In this document: positions 42,930-54,365 of the stretch, in pieces
Layout: each line of letters begins with the position of its first letter
Position numbering within the stretch: position 1 is the first letter of the stretch
Program-made: the position numbers and the translations under genes
NCBI RefSeq assembly: GCF_900115475.1
Contig: NZ_FOWP01000015.1
Location: 39,110-103,109 of the forward strand
DNA length: 64,000 nt
Origin: Ectopseudomonas composti
GTDB taxonomy: Bacteria; Pseudomonadota; Gammaproteobacteria; Pseudomonadales; Pseudomonadaceae
Reading direction: 5' to 3'
Notes under the pieces: model-generated
Databases searched by the model: none
Seen by the model: only the letters and a program-made list of their open reading frames with translations
What the model was told of the DNA's origin: nothing

Positions 42930-44252
42930 TCAGACCAACTCGCCCCACATGTCGTACTCGTCGGCATCAACGATGCGCACGCGCACCTTGTCGCCCGGTT
43001 TGACGTTGGGGGAGTCGATGAACACGCTTCCGTCGATCTCCGGGGCATCGGCCCAGGAGCGAGCTACGGCGCCTTCGCCGTCCACTTCGTCGATCAGCAC
43101 GTCCATCTCCAGGCCGATCTTGGCCTGCAGGCGCGCAGAGCTGATCGCCTGCTGGTGCGCCATGAAGCGCTCCCAACGCTCCTGCTTTACGTCGTCAGGT
43201 ACTACGTCCAGGCCCAGGTCGTTGGCGGGTGCGCCTTCGACCGGGGAGTACTGGAAGCAGCCGACGCGGTCGAGCTGGGCTTCGGTCAGCCAGTCCAGCA
43301 GATACTGGAAGTCTTCCTCGGTCTCGCCAGGGAAGCCGACGATGAAGGTGGAGCGAATGGTCAGCTCAGGGCAGATCTCACGCCACTTCTTGATGCGCGC
43401 CAGGGTCTTGTCTTCGAAGGCCGGGCGCTTCATCGACTTGAGCACTTTCGGGCTGGCGTGCTGGAACGGGATGTCCAGGTAGGGCAGCAGTTTGCCGGCA
43501 GCCATCAGCGGGATAACGTCATCGACGTTGGGGTAGGGGTAGACGTAGTGCAGGCGCACCCACACGCCCATCGACGACAGCGCTTCGCACAGTTCGAGCA
43601 TGCGCGTCTTCACTGGCTGGCCGTTCCAGAAGTCCAGCTTGTACTTCATATCGACGCCGTAGGCGCTGGTGTCCTGACTGATCACCAGCAGCTCTTTCAC
43701 GCCAGCCTTGACCAGGCGCTCGGCTTCGCTGAGCACATCGCCCACCGGACGGCTGACCAGTTTGCCGCGCATGGACGGGATGATGCAGAAGCTGCAGGTA
43801 TGGTTGCAGCCTTCGGAAATCTTCAGGTAGGCGTAGTGACGCGGAGTGAGCTTGATGCCCTGCGGCGGCACCAGGTCGATCAGCGGGTTGTGCTCGGTCT
43901 TCGGTGGGATGACTTCGTGTACGGCGTTGACCACCTGCTCATATTGCTGCGGGCCGGTGACGGCCAGCACGCTCGGGTGTACGTCGCGAATGCTGTCTTC
44001 GGCCACACCCATGCAGCCGGTGACGATCACCTTGCCGTTCTCCGCCAGCGCCTCGCCGATGGCGTCCAGCGACTCGGCCTTGGCGCTGTCGATGAAGCCA
44101 CAGGTATTGACCACCACCACGTCGGCATCCTGGTAGGTCGGTACGATCTCGTAGCCTTCCATGCGCAGTTGGGTCAGGATGCGTTCGGAGTCGACGGTTG
44201 CTTTCGGGCATCCGAGCGAGACGAAGCCGACTTTCGGGGTGGCGGTGGACAT
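42930..44252 (-). CDS. rimO: Ribosomal protein S12 methylthiotransferase RimO
   Basis: 440 aa. Cys15, Cys51 and Cys80 hold the N-terminal 4Fe-4S cluster; the radical SAM site is CNHTCSFC (C149, C153, C156). A C-terminal TRAM domain follows (about 375-440). RimO methylthiolates Asp88 of S12. AGAGG lies upstream of the start. Confidence 0.96.
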   Translation of the reverse strand: MSTATPKVGFVSLGCPKATVDSERILTQLRMEGYEIVPTYQDADVVVVNTCGFIDSAKAESLDAIGEALAENGKVIVTGCMGVAEDSIRDVHPSVLAVTGPQQYEQVVNAVHEVIPPKTEHNPLIDLVPPQGIKLTPRHYAYLKISEGCNHTCSFCIIPSMRGKLVSRPVGDVLSEAERLVKAGVKELLVISQDTSAYGVDMKYKLDFWNGQPVKTRMLELCEALSSMGVWVRLHYVYPYPNVDDVIPLMAAGKLLPYLDIPFQHASPKVLKSMKRPAFEDKTLARIKKWREICPELTIRSTFIVGFPGETEEDFQYLLDWLTEAQLDRVGCFQYSPVEGAPANDLGLDVVPDDVKQERWERFMAHQQAISSARLQAKIGLEMDVLIDEVDGEGAVARSWADAPEIDGSVFIDSPNVKPGDKVRVRIVDADEYDMWGELV

Positions 44253-44349
44253 GCGGGCTAACCTCTAACGGGCGCCTCGTGGGCGCCTCTGATCAAAAAG
44301 TGCGCAATTCTAGCGGCGGTTCGGGCACTTGACCAGAGGCGTCGTCACC

Positions 44350-44898
44350 TCAATTGCGCCCCGGCAGCATGCGAGTGAGGGTGTTATCGCGCGCTACGTA
44401 ATGGTGGTACAGGCCGGCGACCGCGTGCAGGCCGATCAGCCAGTAACCGGCGGTACCGGCTAGCTCGTGCAGTTCCTTGATCTGCCCGGCCAGTTCCTTG
44501 TCCGGGCCGATCAGTGTCGGCAGCTCCAGACCAAAGAAGGGGATGGGCTTATCGGCGGCGCTGAGGATCAGCCAGCCGGCCAGCGGTGCGCCGATCATCA
44601 GGGCGTACAGGGCCAGGTGCATCAGCTTGGCGAGCAGGTTCTGCCAGCTTGGTGGCGCAGGTTCGATGGCCGGGGTTGGGCTGAGGGTGCGAGCCAGCAG
44701 GCGCAGCCAGACCAGTGCGAAGACGCTCAGGCCGAGCATGAAGTGCCACTGCTTGAGCAGCTCGCGGGTATCGCTACCTTTGGGGAAATTGCCCTTGAGT
44801 TCGATGCAGGCGTAGACGGCGGCGATCAGAATCAGCATCAGCCAGTGCAGGCCGATGGACAGACTCCCATAGCGTGGTGGGGTGTTCTTCCAGTTCAT
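44350..44898 (-). CDS. Cytochrome b561
   Basis: 182 aa with four predicted helices. Conserved His residues for two b hemes include GLHWLML (first helix), WHFMLGL, LMHLALYALM and GLHAVAGLYHHYV. It transfers electrons in the inner membrane. ATG 44898 (MNWKNTPPRYG) is preferred, with GAGGAAG about 7 nt upstream; an ATG at 44925 is less supported. A prokaryotic cytochrome b561 of this size often reduces superoxide or quinone (family knowledge). Confidence 0.9.
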   Translation of the reverse strand: MNWKNTPPRYGSLSIGLHWLMLILIAAVYACIELKGNFPKGSDTRELLKQWHFMLGLSVFALVWLRLLARTLSPTPAIEPAPPSWQNLLAKLMHLALYALMIGAPLAGWLILSAADKPIPFFGLELPTLIGPDKELAGQIKELHELAGTAGYWLIGLHAVAGLYHHYVARDNTLTRMLPGRN

Positions 44899-44996
44899 AC
44901 AGGCTTCCTCGGTAATGTCCTGCATCTGTGGCAGGTGTCTCCAGCATAGGCCCGCTTGGCTTATGTGAAGCTGAGGAAGATCAATACTCGGAAACG

Positions 44997-45024
44997 AAAA
45001 AGGCCACTCGTTTGAGTGGCCTTT
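44997..45024 (-). terminator. Terminator of tRNA-fMet copy 1
   Basis: AAAAAGGCCACTC-GTTT-GAGTGGCCTTTA, read on the minus strand directly after tRNA-fMet 45034-45110. Confidence 0.88.
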
Positions 45025-45033
45025 ATCTGAAGG

Positions 45034-45110
<77 letters not shown>

Positions 45111-45189
45111 GCGGCCATTCTACTCAGGGAGAGAGTGTTGTCAATCGGTTTATTGCTTTTAATCGAAAATACTAATCGACCGGGCAAAC

Positions 45190-45218
45190 AAAAAGGCCAC
45201 TCATTTGAGTGGCCTTTT
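45190..45218 (-). terminator. Terminator of tRNA-fMet copy 2
   Basis: AAAAAGGCCACTC-ATTT-GAGTGGCCTTTT, nearly identical to the copy at 44997. Confidence 0.88.
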
Positions 45219-45225
45219 CGGAAGG

Positions 45226-45302
<77 letters not shown>

Positions 45303-45438
45303 GCAGTCATTCTACCGGCAGAGAGCCTTACGTCAACTACTATCTTCAAAAAACTGTTTTCAACTCAGATGGTTAGCCTCAAACAGCTGTTAGACTTCAG
45401 CGGGTTCGACCTGACCTGGCAAGGCTTTCGAGGGTGTT

Positions 45439-46491
45439 GTGCGCAAGATAATTCACGTCGACTGCGACTGCTTTTACGCCGCCATCGAGATGCGTGACGA
45501 CCCGAGCCTGGCCAATCGTCCGTTGGCAGTGGGTGGTTCGGCCGAGCGGCGTGGGGTGATCGCCACCTGCAACTACGAGGCACGTGCCTATGGCGTGCGC
45601 TCGGCGATGTCGTCGCGGCATGCGCTGAAATTGTGCCCGGACCTGTTGATCGTCAAGCCGCGCTTTGAGGTGTACCGCTCGGTCTCCCGTGAGATTCACG
45701 GCATCTTTCGCCAGTTCACCGACCTGATCGAGCCGCTGTCGCTGGACGAAGCGTATCTCGATGTCAGCGAATCGGCGCATTTCTCCGGCAGCGCCACGCG
45801 CATTGCTCAGGAAATTCGCCGCCGTGTGGCGCAGGAACTGCACATCACCGTGTCGGCCGGGGTGGCGCCGAACAAGTTCTTGGCCAAGATCGCCAGCGAC
45901 TGGCGCAAGCCCAACGGGCTGTTCGTCATCACCCCGGATCAGGTCGACGATTTCGTCGCAGAGTTGCCAGTGAACAAGTTGCATGGCGTCGGCAAGGTCA
46001 CGGCCGACAAGCTGACGCGCCTGGGCATTCGCACCTGTCTGGATCTGCGTGAATGGAACAAGCTGACGCTGGTGCGTGAGTTCGGCAGTTTTGGCGAGCG
46101 CCTGTGGCGTTTGGCGCATGGCATCGACGAGCGCGCCGTGCAGGTGGACAGCCGGCGGCAGTCGTTGAGTGTCGAGAATACCTACGATCAGGATCTGCCT
46201 GACCTGGACAGCTGCCTGGAGAAATTGCCAGCGCTGCTTGAGGAGATGAATGTCCGCCTGCTGCGTCTGGATTCGAGCTATCGACCGGACAAACCCTTTG
46301 TCAAGGTCAAGTTCCATGACTTTACCCAGACCACGTTGGAGCAGGCCGGCGCCAGTCTTGACCTGGAAAGCTATCGACTGTTGCTGAGCAACGCCTTTGC
46401 TCGCGGCGGCAAGCCGGTACGGCTGCTTGGGGTGGGTGTCAGGTTGCATGATCTGCGCGGGCGGCAGACGCAACTGGAGCTGTTCGCGTAG
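45439..46491 (+). CDS. dinB: DNA polymerase IV (DinB)
   Basis: 350 aa, Y-family. The metal residues are in MRKIIHVDCDCFYA (Asp8, Asp10) and LSLDEAYLDVS (Asp/Glu about 103-104). The C-terminus QLELF (345-349) is a beta-clamp motif. It starts with GTG at 45439, with no better ATG nearby. An imperfect LexA-like site lies upstream (see rejected). Confidence 0.94.
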   Translation: MRKIIHVDCDCFYAAIEMRDDPSLANRPLAVGGSAERRGVIATCNYEARAYGVRSAMSSRHALKLCPDLLIVKPRFEVYRSVSREIHGIFRQFTDLIEPLSLDEAYLDVSESAHFSGSATRIAQEIRRRVAQELHITVSAGVAPNKFLAKIASDWRKPNGLFVITPDQVDDFVAELPVNKLHGVGKVTADKLTRLGIRTCLDLREWNKLTLVREFGSFGERLWRLAHGIDERAVQVDSRRQSLSVENTYDQDLPDLDSCLEKLPALLEEMNVRLLRLDSSYRPDKPFVKVKFHDFTQTTLEQAGASLDLESYRLLLSNAFARGGKPVRLLGVGVRLHDLRGRQTQLELFA

Positions 46492-46499
46492 TTGCCGTT

Positions 46500-46560
46500 G
46501 TGGGAGGGTTTTTAGCCGCGATTATCGGTCCAAATGTCGCCGCTGAAGCGCCTCCCGCAG
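46500..46560. repeat. Degenerate family A inverted repeat
   Basis: GTGGGAGGGTTTTTAGCCGCGA and TCGCCGCTGAAGCGCCTCCCGCAG lie between the convergent dinB and META-domain genes. Confidence 0.65.
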
Positions 46561-46578
46561 AGTACCCGCGGGGCTCGA

Positions 46579-46977
46579 TCACTCCGCCCAGAGGCGAATC
46601 GGCTTGCCGCTGGCCGGCCACAGTTGTAGCTGGCCGATGTCGTTGAAGTCCCAGCGTTTCACTTCGCTCAAGGCTGCGAGAAAGCGCTGCTCCTGCTCCA
46701 TCAGCGCTGGCGCGCACATCTTGCGGGTGCTGCCTGGGGCTTCGAAGCCAACCGCGTCACCTTTAAGCCTGTAGCCGGCGAACCAGTGGTTGCAGCCAGC
46801 GTGCCCGTGAGCGCGGCCATCGGCGGCAAAGGTGACGGTCAGGTGGCTGCGGTCGATCAGCGGGCGTTCGCCGATCCATTCCACACGGTAGCTGCGTTCG
46901 GTTTCCAGCTGCGGGGCATCGCTGGCGCACCCCGCCAGCGTTGCGGCGAGCAGGGCGAGGGGCAGGGAGCGGTACAT
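46579..46977 (-). CDS. META-domain lipoprotein
   Basis: 132 aa. The N-terminal signal has a lipobox LAGC (LLAATLAGCASD; Cys near 18), predicting a lipoprotein. The rest, LTVTFAADGRAHGHAGCNHWFAGYRL and CAPALMEQEQRFLAALSEV, matches the META/HslJ domain. It is a beta-rich envelope protein of unclear role, associated in other bacteria with novobiocin resistance or heat-shock. ATG 46977 is chosen because the lipobox follows; the ORF extends upstream into the neighbour. The start lies 4 bp after the neighbour's stop. Confidence 0.85.
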   Translation of the reverse strand: MYRSLPLALLAATLAGCASDAPQLETERSYRVEWIGERPLIDRSHLTVTFAADGRAHGHAGCNHWFAGYRLKGDAVGFEAPGSTRKMCAPALMEQEQRFLAALSEVKRWDFNDIGQLQLWPASGKPIRLWAE

Positions 46978-46981
46978 GGTG

Positions 46982-47413
46982 TCAGGCCTCCTGGCAGGTG
47001 CGGCAAAGGTGGCGACCGGCATCGTTGCGCCAGCCAAGCTCGGCGATACGGGCTTCGGCAGCTGGCGCATGCGCGGCCTTGCCGAGGGCGGCATCGACGG
47101 CGAATTCGAAGTCCAGTTGCTTGCCGCAACCGTCGCAGTTCACCTGCCAGTTGTGAATGGCCAGTTCCTTGAACTGCGGGCCCTTGCACACGGCCAGCCA
47201 TTGGCCGGGCGGGTTGATCAGATGACGAACCTTCTCCACGTCGAGGCGCATGTGCAGGTCACGACTGCCCTTGAGGGTGACCAGCAGCGTGTCATTGGCC
47301 TGGATCGAGCCACCGTTGCCGGTGACCTGGTAACGGCCCGGCGCCAGGGCGCGGCATTCGGTAAGGGTGTGTTGCGGGTTGAGCAGGGAATAACGGAAAT
47401 CGTGTTCGGCCAT
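46982..47413 (-). CDS. Uncharacterised protein with zinc-ribbon-like Cys pairs
   Basis: 143 aa. A positively charged N-terminal part (HDFRYSLLNPQHTLTECRAL) is followed by a beta-rich centre (about 20-80) and two Cys pairs, CDGC and CRTC, about 40 residues apart, which could coordinate a Zn ion. I do not recognise a named family. Its position between ldhA and the META lipoprotein suggests one transcript with gacS and ldhA (gaps 27 bp and 4 bp). Confidence 0.7.
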   Translation of the reverse strand: MAEHDFRYSLLNPQHTLTECRALAPGRYQVTGNGGSIQANDTLLVTLKGSRDLHMRLDVEKVRHLINPPGQWLAVCKGPQFKELAIHNWQVNCDGCGKQLDFEFAVDAALGKAAHAPAAEARIAELGWRNDAGRHLCRTCQEA

Positions 47414-47440
47414 GGGTCCTCCAGATCAGCCGGCATGCTA

Positions 47441-48436
47441 TCACGCGCCGGCTTTGACCTCATTGCTGGGCCGGCCGGTGAGCCAGGCCGAGATGTTGTC
47501 CAGGGTGGTGCGGGCGATGGCATCGAGCGCTTCGTGGGTGAGAAAGGCTTGATGCGCAGTAATGATGACGTTGGGGAAGCTCAGTAGACGGGCCAAGGTA
47601 TCGTCCTGCAGCGGCAGGTCGGAGTGATCCTCGAAGAACAGTTCCGACTCCTCCTCGTAGACGTCCAGGCCCAGGTAGCCGAGCTGGCCGCTTTTCAGTG
47701 CCTTGATCAGCGCCGGCGCGTCGACCAGCGCGCCGCGCCCGGTGTTGATCAACATGGCGCCGCGTTTCATCTGGGCCAGGCGTGCGGCATCTATGAGGTG
47801 ATAGCTATCGTCGGTCAGCGGGCAGTGCAGGCTGAGGATGTCGCTGCTGGCGATCACTTCTTCGAGTGCTGCCTGGCGTGCGTCCAGGGGCTCGAGCCCA
47901 ACCAGCGGGAACGGGTCGTGGATCAGCACCTGGCAGCCGAAACCATACATGATGCGAGCGAAGACCTGGCCGATCTTGCCACCGCCGACCACGCCGACGG
48001 TCTTGCCATGCAGATCGAAGCCGGTCAGGCCGTGCAGGGAAAAATCACCCTCGCGGGTGCGATTGAATGCGCGGTGGGTGCGGCGGTTGAGTGCCATGAC
48101 CAGGGCCACCGCGTGTTCAGCTACCGCGTGCGGTGAATAAGCCGGCACTCGCACCACCGGCAGGTCCAGGCGCTGCGCTGCTGCCAGGTCGACATGGTTG
48201 TAGCCGGCCGAGCGCAAGGCGATCAGGCGTGTGCCGCCGGCAACCAGTTGCTCCAGCACCGGGGCCGACAGGTCGTCATTGATGAAGGCGCAGACCACGT
48301 CGCTGCCCATGGCCAACGCCACGCTGTCGGTGGTCAGGCGTGTTTCGTGGAACTGCAGATACCAGTCTGACGGACAGTTGGCCGCGAGGAATGACTCGCG
48401 GTCGTAGACTTTGCTGCTGAACAGGCAGATACGCAT
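47441..48436 (-). CDS. ldhA: D-lactate dehydrogenase LdhA
   Basis: 331 aa. D-2-hydroxyacid dehydrogenase family: NAD motif GVVGGGKIGQVFARI (about 148-162), RSAGYNHVD, and catalytic Arg/Glu/His (TGRGALVD, YEEE, ITAHQAFLT). It reduces pyruvate to D-lactate with NADH, useful in microaerobic conditions. GAGGAA precedes the start; it lies 9 bp downstream of gacS, so it is probably cotranscribed. Confidence 0.93.
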   Translation of the reverse strand: MRICLFSSKVYDRESFLAANCPSDWYLQFHETRLTTDSVALAMGSDVVCAFINDDLSAPVLEQLVAGGTRLIALRSAGYNHVDLAAAQRLDLPVVRVPAYSPHAVAEHAVALVMALNRRTHRAFNRTREGDFSLHGLTGFDLHGKTVGVVGGGKIGQVFARIMYGFGCQVLIHDPFPLVGLEPLDARQAALEEVIASSDILSLHCPLTDDSYHLIDAARLAQMKRGAMLINTGRGALVDAPALIKALKSGQLGYLGLDVYEEESELFFEDHSDLPLQDDTLARLLSFPNVIITAHQAFLTHEALDAIARTTLDNISAWLTGRPSNEVKAGA

Positions 48437-48445
48437 GACGGTTCC

Positions 48446-51196
<2,751 letters not shown>

Positions 51197-51316
51197 GACC
51201 TTCCTCCTTCGGAACATCTGGGCAGTGTAGCGATTCGACGCCACAGAATCTGTAGGTGAGAGATTGTTGTTTAGTAGATAGAATTGTTCGCATTCAATAT
51301 CTCTCGGTTTACCGCC

Positions 51317-52027
51317 ATGATGACCCGCACGCCCACCCCGGCCCGCATCCTTGCTGTCGAGGATGACCCTTTGCTCGCCAGCCACGTGCAATCGCACCTG
51401 ATCAGTTGCGGGTTCGATGTGACCCTGAGTCACGATGGCAGCGAAGGCTTGCAGTTAGCGGAAAGAGACGACTTCGATCTGGTGCTGATGGATATCCTCC
51501 TGCCCGGTACCAATGGCCTGGAGGCGCTGCAACGTCTGCGCCAGCGCCGCAGTGTGCCGGTGCTGCTGATGTCGGCTCTGGGGGATGAGCAGAATCGCAT
51601 TGCCGGTTTCAGCCAGGGTGCCGACGATTACCTGCCTAAGCCTTTCAGCCTCGGCGAGCTGAGCGTGCGGGTCGAGGCGATTCTGCGTCGGGTCGCCTAC
51701 GAGCGTCGCGAGCAGCAGCCTAGTGTCGCCGAGGATGGTTTGCAGCTCGATGAAGGGCGCAGCGATGTCGCCCTCTCTGGCACCTGGGTTGGCCTGACCC
51801 CCAGCGAGTACCGCGTGCTGGAGTTGCTCTGGCGGCACCGCGACGAGGCGTTGAGCAAGCCCTTCCTTTATCAGCAGGCGCTACGCCGCGCCTATTCCCA
51901 GCATGACCGCAGCCTGGACATGCACGTCAGCCACATCCGGCGCAAATTGCTGGCGGTCGGCTACGAGGCTGCACGTGTCGATACCGTATGGGGCAAGGGC
52001 TATGTCCTGACGCAGGCCGGGGCATGA
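51317..52027 (+). CDS. pirR: Response regulator, OmpR/PhoB type (PirR-like)
   Basis: 236 aa. The receiver domain has acid pocket VEDD, phosphoacceptor D59 (LVLMDILLPG) and Lys in YLPKPFS. The C-terminal OmpR-type winged helix has LTPSEYRVLELLWRHRDE and HIRRKLLAVG. The start is MMTRTPT at 51317, but MTRTP at 51320 is equally likely. The name rests on position beside gacS and cysM as in P. aeruginosa (pirR, iron/enterobactin regulator); orthology was not tested. It overlaps the kinase gene by 4 bp. Confidence 0.8.
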   Translation: MMTRTPTPARILAVEDDPLLASHVQSHLISCGFDVTLSHDGSEGLQLAERDDFDLVLMDILLPGTNGLEALQRLRQRRSVPVLLMSALGDEQNRIAGFSQGADDYLPKPFSLGELSVRVEAILRRVAYERREQQPSVAEDGLQLDEGRSDVALSGTWVGLTPSEYRVLELLWRHRDEALSKPFLYQQALRRAYSQHDRSLDMHVSHIRRKLLAVGYEAARVDTVWGKGYVLTQAGA

Positions 52028-53361
52028 GCCTGCCGGGACGCCATTCGCTGCTCTGGCGGCTGGCCGGCGCCCTGGCGCTGTTCTGTCTGCTGCTGGTCAG
52101 CCTGCACGTGGATGTGGGGCGTACGCTGCTCGAGGCGACGTCCTATCTGCCCGAGTCGACCAAGCAGATTCTCAGGGCCGATGCACAGGAAGCTGAAGCA
52201 GCGTGGCGAGAGCGGGGTGCGCCTGGTGTCGATGCTTTTTTGCAGCGATTGCGTGAGCGTGAGCGGGTCTGGGCCGTGGTGGTCGATGAGCACAAACATT
52301 CGCTGGCCTCGCGGCAGTTGACCAACGAAGAGGCGCAGCGCCTGGATTTTGTGCGCAAGCTGGATTTCCCTGTGGGCCGACCTGGTAGTACGCCGACCTT
52401 CTACGTGCCCTTCGGTGATACAGGGGCGCGGCTGGTCATGCAGTTGCCGCAGCGCTTGAACCCGCGCAAGTACAACGAACTATGGGAGTTGCTGTTGCAG
52501 CGGGTGCTGCCGGCGGTCCTGGCCGTGGCGGTGGCTCTGCTGATTTACCGACTGCTGATTGCCCCTCTGGCGTTACTGCGGCGTCAGGCTGCCGCACTGA
52601 GTGCGGGTGATCTGTCCGCCAGACTTGGCTCGCCGGTCACCCAGCGCAAGGATGAGCTGGGCGAGCTGGCGCGCAGTTTCGACCACATGGCCGAGCGCCT
52701 GCAGGGTACGGTCGCTTTTCAGCGCCAGTTGTTGCGCGACTTGTCCCATGAACTGCGTACGCCACTGAGCCGCTTGCGTGTGGCCGGGGAAAGCGAGCGC
52801 GATAGCGATGCTCTGCGCCAGCGCCTGGTACGTGAAGTCGAGGCGATGGAGAAGCTGGTCGGCGATGCCCTGGAGTTGGTCTGGTTGGATACGGAGCGGC
52901 CGCAACTGCCCAGCGAAGAGGTGGATATCGTCAGGTTGTGGGATGTGCTGCGCGAGAACGCAGGCTTCGAAACCGGCTGGCCGCCCACGCGCATGCCCTG
53001 TGATCTAGCCTCTGGTTGTCTGGTGCGCGGCAACCTCAACGGCCTGGCGCAGGCGTTGGAAAACATCTTGCGTAATGCCATCCGGCATTCGCCGGACGGC
53101 GGCGTGGTTCGCCTTGCTGGCCAGCAGGAAGGCGATCATTGGTTGTTGTGGATCGAAGACCAGGGCCCTGGTGTGGCAGAGAGTGAGCTGGAGACCATCT
53201 TCCGTCCCTTCACCCGTCTCAGCGCCGCCAGGCCGGGCGGCGACGGCTTCGGTCTGGGCCTGGCCATCGCCCGCAGCATGGTCGAGACGCAAGGCGGGCG
53301 CGTCTGGGCCGAGAACGGCAGTCATGGTTTGCACGTATATATGTACTTGCCGGCTGCTTGA
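52024..53361 (+). CDS. pirS: Sensor histidine kinase (PirS-like)
   Basis: 445 aa. TM1 near 10-30 and TM2 near 160-185 flank a periplasmic domain of about 130 aa. HAMP follows, then HisKA with H242 (LRDLSHELRTPLSRL) and an ATPase domain with NAIRHSP (N-box) and GFGLGLAIA (G2). The ATG overlaps the regulator stop (ATGA). It partners with the response regulator; PirS naming is by synteny only. Confidence 0.8.
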   Translation: MSLPGRHSLLWRLAGALALFCLLLVSLHVDVGRTLLEATSYLPESTKQILRADAQEAEAAWRERGAPGVDAFLQRLRERERVWAVVVDEHKHSLASRQLTNEEAQRLDFVRKLDFPVGRPGSTPTFYVPFGDTGARLVMQLPQRLNPRKYNELWELLLQRVLPAVLAVAVALLIYRLLIAPLALLRRQAAALSAGDLSARLGSPVTQRKDELGELARSFDHMAERLQGTVAFQRQLLRDLSHELRTPLSRLRVAGESERDSDALRQRLVREVEAMEKLVGDALELVWLDTERPQLPSEEVDIVRLWDVLRENAGFETGWPPTRMPCDLASGCLVRGNLNGLAQALENILRNAIRHSPDGGVVRLAGQQEGDHWLLWIEDQGPGVAESELETIFRPFTRLSAARPGGDGFGLGLAIARSMVETQGGRVWAENGSHGLHVYMYLPAA

Positions 53362-53459
53362 TCGCGCCGAGCAGCCTCCTGTTACGTTCGCTGGGTGATG
53401 CGGCGGCAGGTTCGGCGTATCATGACGCCCCTTCGCGTCAGTCTGGATTCGAGCGACCC

Positions 53460-54365
53460 ATGACCCTGCAATTCCCCACTATTGCCGACTGCATCGGTAA
53501 TACCCCTCTGGTACGTCTGCAACGCCTGTGCGGTGAAACCAGCAACACGCTGCTGGTCAAGCTGGAAGGCAACAACCCGGCCGGTTCGGTCAAGGATCGT
53601 CCGGCCTTGTCGATGATCAATCGCGCCGAGTTGCGTGGTGCTATCCAGCCCGGCGATACCCTGATCGAAGCCACCAGCGGCAATACCGGCATTGCCCTGG
53701 CCATGGCCGCCGCGATCAAGGGTTACAAGATGATCCTGATCATGCCCGACAACTCCACCGCCGAGCGCAAGTGGGCGATGACCGCCTATGGCGCCGAGCT
53801 GATCCTGGTCAGCAAGGAAGAGGGCATGGAAGGCGCACGGGACCTGGCCGAGCGGCTGCAGACCGAGGGGCGTGGCAAGGTGCTCGACCAGTTCGCCAAC
53901 GGCGATAACCCCGAGGCGCACTACAGCGGTACCGGCCCTGAGATCTGGCGCCAGACCAGCGGCACCATCACCCATTTCATCAGCTCGATGGGCACCACCG
54001 GCACCATCATGGGTACCTCGCGCTACCTCAAGGAGCAGAACCCGGCGATCCAGATCGTCGGCCTGCAGCCGCAGGAAGGCTCGGCCATTCCCGGTATCCG
54101 CCGCTGGCCACAGGAATACCTGCCGAAGATCTATCAGGCCGAACGAGTCGATCAGGTCATGGACATGGGCCAGGCAGAGGCCGAACACGTCATGCGCCGT
54201 CTGGCACGGGAAGAGGGCATCTTCTGCGGTGTTTCTTCCGGCGGCTCGGTGGCCGGCATGCTGCGCCTGTCGCAGCAGCTGGAAAACGCGGTGCTGGTGG
54301 CGATCATCTGCGACCGTGGCGACCGCTATCTGTCCACCGGCGTTTACGAAGAACCGGCGCACTGA
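53460..54365 (+). CDS. cysM: O-acetylserine sulfhydrylase B CysM
   Basis: 301 aa. PLP Lys45 lies in NNPAGSVKDRPA (38-49); TSGNTGIALAMAA and GTTGTIMG bind substrate and PLP phosphate. CysM makes cysteine from O-acetylserine with sulfide or thiosulfate. It starts about 98 bp after pirS. Its stop overlaps the rlmD start by one base. Confidence 0.95.
   Translation: MTLQFPTIADCIGNTPLVRLQRLCGETSNTLLVKLEGNNPAGSVKDRPALSMINRAELRGAIQPGDTLIEATSGNTGIALAMAAAIKGYKMILIMPDNSTAERKWAMTAYGAELILVSKEEGMEGARDLAERLQTEGRGKVLDQFANGDNPEAHYSGTGPEIWRQTSGTITHFISSMGTTGTIMGTSRYLKEQNPAIQIVGLQPQEGSAIPGIRRWPQEYLPKIYQAERVDQVMDMGQAEAEHVMRRLAREEGIFCGVSSGGSVAGMLRLSQQLENAVLVAIICDRGDRYLSTGVYEEPAH

Noticed and set aside
45354..45375. 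LexA-like box before dinB (CTGTTTTCAACTCAG)
   Set aside because: CTG and CAG are separated by 9 not 10 bases and the centre is not symmetric; too weak to list as a site.
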